Shown here piece by piece: positions 58,105 through 64,000 of a DNA stretch of 64,000 nt. The position numbers and the translations under genes are program-made. Position 1 is the first letter of the stretch, and the number at the start of each line of letters is the position of its first letter. Under the pieces are notes generated by a model. That model worked only from the letters and a program-made list of their open reading frames with translations, searched no databases and had not been told where the DNA came from. Source of the stretch: Agrocybe praecox (Eukaryota; Basidiomycota; Agaricomycetes; Agaricales; Agrocybaceae); the NCBI GenBank assembly GCA_964017145.1, contig OZ024846.1:2108001-2172000 (forward strand), given 5' to 3'.

Positions 58105-61100
58105 ATGAAGTTCGGTACAAAAATCAGTGTATGTTTCTTGCTTGATGTTGGCTATTATACCCATATGTTTCTCCTTAGACCGACCTGTACAACGAATGGA
58201 GGCCGTTCTATCTCGATTATAATGCTCTCAAAAGAGAGCTCAAGGTAAGTATAGTCGTGTCTACTCGGGAGAGTACTGCATTGACCGTATATGTCTAGAA
58301 ACGGACTACCAACGAGACGGGATGGACAGAAAAGGATGAACAGGAATTCAAGGAGATGCTTATGAAGGAGTTAGACAAGATTCATGATTTCCAAAAGGCC
58401 AAAGTAAGTCCTTTTGGTAACAATTATATATTCTTCACCATTATTTGGTCCCCGGCGCTATATGCACCGGTTACCTGACGCGACGAGCAGTGCTTACTTA
58501 CATTCACTCGAGGAGACCAAACTACCTTTTTCCTTGTTGCTGCATACTGACCTACAACTTGGTCTTCTATAGACATCCGAGCTGTCTCGCCGGATTCACG
58601 AAGCAGAGAAAGACGTGCAACGACTTGTGGTGGTAGAAGATAACGAACAGTCTTCACAGAAGGACACCTCTTCCCCTGTCTCTGATTCCGAAAGTCAACA
58701 AATACAACGCGACCCCTACGCTCAGGACCAAGGGTCAGATGACGATCTGTCTGACGAAGAGGATGGCTCAGACGAGTCTTTCGATGCTCTGGAAGAACAT
58801 TTTCATCGTTTAGAAGAAGAAGTGGCTATTCTAGTCGCAGATGTACATGATCTTGCTCTGTACACAAAGCTGAATATCACAGGTTTCATGAAGATCTTGA
58901 AGGTTTGTGTGTGAACCTTTTAAAGTGATTCTATCTCTCACCTTCTAATTCTCTAACAGAAACATGACGTACGTCTTGCTCGCATCCACAGTTACCCCTA
59001 TCCAGGTGCTCATTCATTCCACCTGTAGAAACAAACCCAAGTTGCTTTGAAAACTACCTTCATCCAGGATTACCTTGAAAAACGGCCTTTCTACAAATAT
59101 AATTGGGATGCGTTAATCGTAAAGCTTTCCAAACTTTACGACCTTATTCGTACTCGAGGGCACCCAGTCCAGGGAGACTCTAGTGCTGGAGGAAATCAGA
59201 GTGCCTTCGTCAGGCAAACCACAAAATATTGGGTTCACCCGGACAATCTTGTTCCCCTGAAATTAGCAATCCTAAGGAATCTACCTGTGCTTGGTAATTC
59301 TACAATCCGACAGAAGTCTTGAAACGAGCTGATTGTTTTTTAAACTAGTCTTCAACCCTGACAAAGAATTCGACCAGAAGGATGCGGGTGCGTTATTCTG
59401 TTTTTCTGATGCGACGGGCTTTTTAAACGGCGAACTCTCACAGCTATCACATCCATTTACTTCGATAATGAAGATCTTGAACTGTATCTCGGTCGATTGG
59501 AGAAAACTGAAGGAGCGGAAGCTATCCGTTTGCGCTGGTATGGAGATGTGGATAACAAAACAGTACATTTCTTCAAATATTGGTTCTGTCCTGTTTGCTG
59601 ACTTTTAAAAAAAAGATTTTTGTTGAACGGAAAACGCACAGAGAAGATTGGACTGGAGAAAAATCCGTTAAGGCGCGATTCCCGTTAAAAGAGCATCTAG
59701 TGAACCCTTTCTTGAGAGGGGAATATACCGTAGATGATGACTTCCAGCAATTAGTAAAGAAAGGAAAGAAGACACAGCAAGAAGTGGATGCTATGATCCA
59801 GTTGGCTAATGAAGTGCAGTATGCAATTTTGACCAAGAAACTGGAACCTGGTGAGCTATATTGCTCTTTCAAATGTTTGAACCCTCAAAATTAACTTGCG
59901 TTTTCTAAAGTTATGCGATCATTCTATAACCGAACTGCCTTCCAGCTGCCAGGAGATGCTCGTGTGCGTATATCTTTGGACACCGAGCTAACTCTTGTGC
60001 GGGAAGATAACTGGGATGGCCGCGTTCGCAGCGGAGAGAACTGGAGAAGGACTGATTTTGGTATCGATTTCCCATTCGAGCAGGTTGCCCCTGAAGATAA
60101 AGAAATATTCAAGTATGTATTCTAATTATGGTCACTCTTTCTATGCTTTTCTCAACTTCATCTCGTAGGTATGGTGTTCTCGAAGTCAAATTGCAGACAC
60201 AGTTCGGTCAGCAACCCCCTAAATGGGTGACAGATCTAGTCCAGTCACATTTGGTGGAAGCTGTCCCCAAGTTCAGGTCGGTCCTCCTTCCATAGCAGGC
60301 TAGCACTCTTGAATTTTGACCCACCTTCCGTCCTTAGTAAATTTATCCATGGGTGCGCCACATTGCTTCCAACTCGCGTGGACCTTGTTCCATTCTGGCT
60401 ACCACAGAGTACGTTTTGCCCAACTAAATAAAATCACATACATCTAACGACCCTTTCGCATTCAGTGGATGTTGACATCCTTAAGCCCGACACCGGTTAC
60501 TTGAGTGTGATTGAGCGTCCATCTACATTCAGTAGTAGTCAGCCCGGTTCTGCAAAAGGCGGCACTACATCTGCATCCTCCTCTCGCCAAACTATTTCGC
60601 CTCCTTCATCAGAGGGAATGAGTTCTCCCACTCTTGGATATATAGAACCATTATCTGAAGGCGAGGAAGACGATGACAATGAACTCCAGCCCGCAAGAGA
60701 TGAACAACAGAGAATGGGACTGGATGTCGCTGACGTCAATGCCGCCATTGCCTATCGTGAACAAATGCTGAAGGAAAGGCGCGAACAAGAAGAAGACCAA
60801 AGGAAGCAAAAGAAAAGACAAGGGAAAGAGAAGTCCGGTGAAATAGTTCAAACGATAGATCATGCGTACGAAGATGATGTTGGCACTGCACCTCCGTCAA
60901 CTGAAGATGCTCGTCGCCCTTCGCATAAGCGCAAGAAGTCCAGTGGAATTTCTAAGCAGATATATTTTATCGACCCTCTTGCACCGTCATCCGCGTTCGA
61001 TGAGACGCTCAAGACCAAACTTGAGGGCGAACAACGTAGAAGATACAAGAAAGGTGGTTCAGCTTCTTCTTCCCGTGTTTCAACCTTCCGTTCTCGGTAT

Positions 61101-61650
61101 GGTCCCCGAAATGATCAAGTGGAAGACCAGAATGCTGAACGAGAAGAGCGACTCGAGGATGAAATCGAGGAAGAAAATGCTCTTGGTGGTCCTCCGCAAC
61201 AACGTGATGATAGGATCTTAGACAGGAGCTGGCACGCGCCCGAAGGAAAGAAGATATCCGTTCCAGTGAGGATAGAACCGAAAGTATATTTCGCTGCAGA
61301 ACGGACGTTCCTTGTAAGTTGTCCCCTTTTTCATTTCCATTTTGATTATTGAATACCCCTTGACACAGAAATGGCTCAATAATGCAGTCTTCATCGGCAC
61401 GATTGCAACGACACTACTGAACTTTATCCCACCTGATGACACTCGCGGTTTGATCAGTGCAGCACTTTTCACGTTTGCGGCGTTACTGGCCATTGCATAT
61501 TCGGCGGGCATCTTTGTCTATCGGTCCTATAAGCTGCGCGAACGCCACGCATCCGGCTTGTATTATGACAAGTACGGACCGACTATACTCTGCTTTGTTC
61601 TGTTCGCTGCTGTAGCAACGAATCTTGGACTCAGATGGTCTCAAATGTGA
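58105..61650 (+). CDS. VTC4: Vacuolar transporter chaperone 4, polyphosphate polymerase
   Basis: Makes polyphosphate from ATP and feeds it into the vacuole. The start MKFGTKIST at 58105 opens an SPX domain ([20 protein letters not shown], spliced), which senses inositol pyrophosphates. An acidic insert ([14 protein letters not shown], about 58740-58790) interrupts it, and [19 protein letters not shown] closes it. The catalytic tunnel domain includes [47 protein letters not shown] (about 59620-59680), [14 protein letters not shown] and LEVKLQTQ. A long Ser-rich and charged linker (about 60500-61230) precedes the membrane part: [40 protein letters not shown] and [19 protein letters not shown], ending SQM at 61650. 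That three-helix DUF202-type end is standard for VTC proteins. About ten short introns. Confidence 0.92.
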
Positions 61651-62389
61651 TACACTATGGTGTCTTGTCAAGCCTGGCTGGATTTGTATTAGGGAGACAA
61701 GCATGATACTTCACGCAGCCCTTTGGGCGGTGATGGCGAATTATATAAATCGAGAAGTTCCAGGTCAATCATGTCTTTCTTCTCCGCCGAGATATGTTGT
61801 CGTACCTTTTGTAGATTCTTCCTTCCATGTAAATATTCACCTGTGATAAGATTTTGGATTGGAACGACATGCCAGTCATTAAATTATATCCTACCTGATG
61901 TTTGAGTGTAGCCATTGCTACTTCACAACGATCATCCTCTGCTACTAGAATAGATGACGCATGGATAGCGGGTCCAACTTCTATGTTCATATGTCACATT
62001 GACTTTGGATAGTCCTTCACCAAGGAAACAATGTATTTTGTGGACCGACCTCGAGTGAAGCAAGGTAAAAAATCAAAATAAACTATAAATCGAATTCATA
62101 GCAAGTGACCCGCGAGTTTAATCTATCAGTCATTTTTTCCAGGAATATCTTATGATGAAATAAGGTACGGACAGTGTCATGAGGAGAAGCTGATCCCCTC
62201 TAAAAATACATAATTGTCACCGACGTGAAGACTTGGGACAATATTTCTTTTCACAAACATGGGTTGCTTTCATCAACCCGACCGCGGAGCACCTCGCAGA
62301 AAGTTTCTTGATCCTCTCGCGATGATTTAGTATTCAGTCTGATTCAATTCAACACTGCACATCTGTCAAAAGGACGCCAGATGATTCAC
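61651..62389. other. Intergenic, no gene supported
   Basis: Downstream of VTC4. The open frames are short and unremarkable; the first part is probably the VTC4 3' untranslated region. Confidence 0.45.
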
Positions 62390-63964
62390 ATCTACATTTT
62401 ACTGCTGTAGAATAATCCGCAGAGCTGCCACTGCGCATGTGTGCACAACGCCGTCTCTAGGAAGACGACGACGTCTATTGTTTTAAAGGCATTTTCCCGT
62501 ATCAATTCAGATTGACAGTATCGACATTGTGGAGCAAAGAGTGCCGATATCCATGGTGTGTCCCATTCATGAAATTTCAGCCGTAATAAACCTGACGGAA
62601 TAAAAAGACTTATTAAGAATAGGACAACTGACACTTGGACATAGACTTACTTTGTCCATCGTCATTGTACCTTCCAAAGTTCTCGCCGCTGTCATTGGCA
62701 ATGAAGGACTCCGTCCATTCCTAGATCAAAGCTATTCATAGATTGGGATGGGGTAAGCGTAAAGTATTTTTAATTGAAGCGTTCCCAGGCCATTAAATCA
62801 AGCATCGGCGCCAAATCCAAACCATGCCGGCAAGACCTGATCAGAGTCCACATGCTTCCAGAGGTAGAAGGCGGATAATAGAGGGAGAAAATAGGCCACG
62901 ATGCAAGACGTTCCCGAGTTGACTTCGAAATCCAAGTAGACCTTTATTTGGTTTCCTAAATGGTTACACAACACGGAGAAAGTGTTCAGGCTTCACTCCA
63001 GACCTTTACAAACCGGGACGAGAACACGCAGAATCAACGTAGGGTTTGTGTACTGAGTTGGATGACGATAGGAGAATGTACTTATCACGTCCGAAATTCC
63101 GTGTCTTTGGGACAAAAGTACGATCGTGGTACAAAACGAGCTGGCAGGTGTGCGAGATAGTAGCTTCGTGTTCTCGATAGATATCAACTTCGAGTGATTT
63201 TGCACTAAGGACGAGCTGGGTCACTCCAAAAGATACATTTTTCGCCACTTCAGCAATACCGAAGGGCTGATCGACTGGACCTCGTCCAAAGGCTAGATGT
63301 TTTAAAAAAATTCGTCTGGCCCTGTTAATGGATCTTGTTGACAAGGAAATGTTGCCCCGGAACTTGTTCTCTACACTCTGCACCTTGCAGGCTCAGACGG
63401 AGTTGAGCACAGCAGGTTGGTAGACCCGAAATAACCGACCAAGGGTCGAAGAAATTCGACAACGACCAACTCCAAAAGCAGGGATTTCCATTCGGCTTGA
63501 GATTCCAAAGATTTGATGGATGTCAACTGCACCGCAATCTCAGTTGAAAACCCCAGAAATCTCAAAGCCAGAGATTTGGATACAATATAGTAGTGTATAA
63601 ACCCTTATACGCAGTGTCCTCGCCTCCAAAGTGACGGCAAATTAGACTACCAGGGGTTGCGACATGATGGATCTCGACATCTGCCCATGGTACAGGGATA
63701 TGGTGAATACGTAGATGTAGATGTGGAAGCTAAAACCCAGAAGAGGCCTAAAGCCGTCGTTACTTGATAAGCGGATAAAGTGCACTCCACGAGTTTCCTT
63801 AGACGACGGGCTGTTATATCACCTACTAAAATGCTAAAGACATTCTGCAGAGGGATCTTCAGTCTCTTGTTCAGCAGCTTTTGATTTTCGTCATCCAAGA
63901 AGTTCAGAAGGTCTCGGGACCAAGCGGGGATGATTGATAAGAATGGAATCTATGTGATGCAAAT
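62390..63964 (-). other. Unidentified coding-like exons entering from the right edge
   Basis: Several stretches on the minus strand read like spliced protein. IPFLSIIPAWSRDLLNFLDD (about 63895-63955) leads to a GTAGGT donor near 63827. VPWADVEIHHVATPGSLICR lies at about 63630-63690. AFGRGPVDQPFGIAEVAKNV with a long hydrophilic continuation covers about 63100-63300. VYLDFEVNSGTSCIVAYFLP (about 62870-62945) is partly hydrophobic, and WDTPWISALFAPQCRYCQSE is at about 62495-62560. Stops between them could fall in introns, but I could not build one consistent gene model. I do not recognise any family. It may be a real hypothetical gene, two genes or a relic. Confidence 0.28.
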
Positions 63965-64000
63965 TATCTGGATTGCCAAATGAGATTAGAAAAGTAATCT

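Noticed and set aside
1..64000. CRISPR arrays, bacterial operons, riboswitches or prophage
   Set aside because: Eukaryotic gene structure with introns throughout; no spaced direct repeats of CRISPR type seen.

Overview
The window looks like nuclear DNA of a mushroom-forming basidiomycete (Agaricomycetes). Genes are broken by many short introns, mostly about 48-60 bases with GT-AG ends. There is a CaaX-type lipopeptide mating pheromone precursor, a type I fatty acid synthase with beta and alpha halves fused in one gene, GMC alcohol oxidase-like genes, a membrane-anchored GH17 glucanase, CYP51 and a VTC4 polyphosphate polymerase. The species is not identified.

Left part (1-14 kb): the 3' end of an unidentified plus-strand gene (1-249) converges on a NOM1/SGD1 ribosome-biogenesis gene (321-3591, minus). 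Two tRNA genes follow (Pro-CGG with an intron, Gly-CCC), then a membrane-anchored GH17 beta-1,3-glucanase (4461-6904, minus). A decayed GMC oxidoreductase (about 7336-9945, plus) comes next, then a tiny pheromone precursor gene (10599-10721, minus) beside an ATG-rich repeat. A formin-type GBD/FH3-domain gene (11896-14208, plus) closes this part.

Middle (15-30 kb): an intact GMC oxidoreductase (15229-18026, minus); a gene-free stretch with a tRNA-derived SINE-like element; a DnaJ-like gene whose C-terminal half is intact but whose J domain is damaged (19597-21029, minus); a gene-poor stretch (21.0-26.7 kb) with relic-like reading frames; then a divergent pair, a POF1-type nicotinamide-nucleotide adenylyltransferase (minus) and the DEAD-box helicase DBP5 (plus).

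Right part (30-64 kb): the fused fatty acid synthase (30198-43151, minus, nearly 13 kb); a short-chain dehydrogenase relic; CYP51/ERG11 (plus) converging on PWP1 (minus); a three-exon gene for a 53-residue secreted peptide; a kelch-repeat single-pass membrane protein (52169-55443, plus); the Rag GTPase GTR2 (minus) sharing a 195-base divergent promoter with VTC4 (plus); and unidentified coding-like stretches to the right edge.

Most genes are core housekeeping: ribosome biogenesis (NOM1, PWP1), mRNA export (DBP5), lipid and sterol synthesis (FAS, CYP51), nutrient signalling and phosphate storage (GTR2, VTC4), and NAD synthesis. The accessory parts are the GMC pair, the pheromone gene, the small secreted peptide and the gene-poor islands. 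I saw no pheromone receptor in the window, so the pheromone gene stands alone here. All exon structures were read by eye; start and stop codons are mostly firm, internal splice sites less so.
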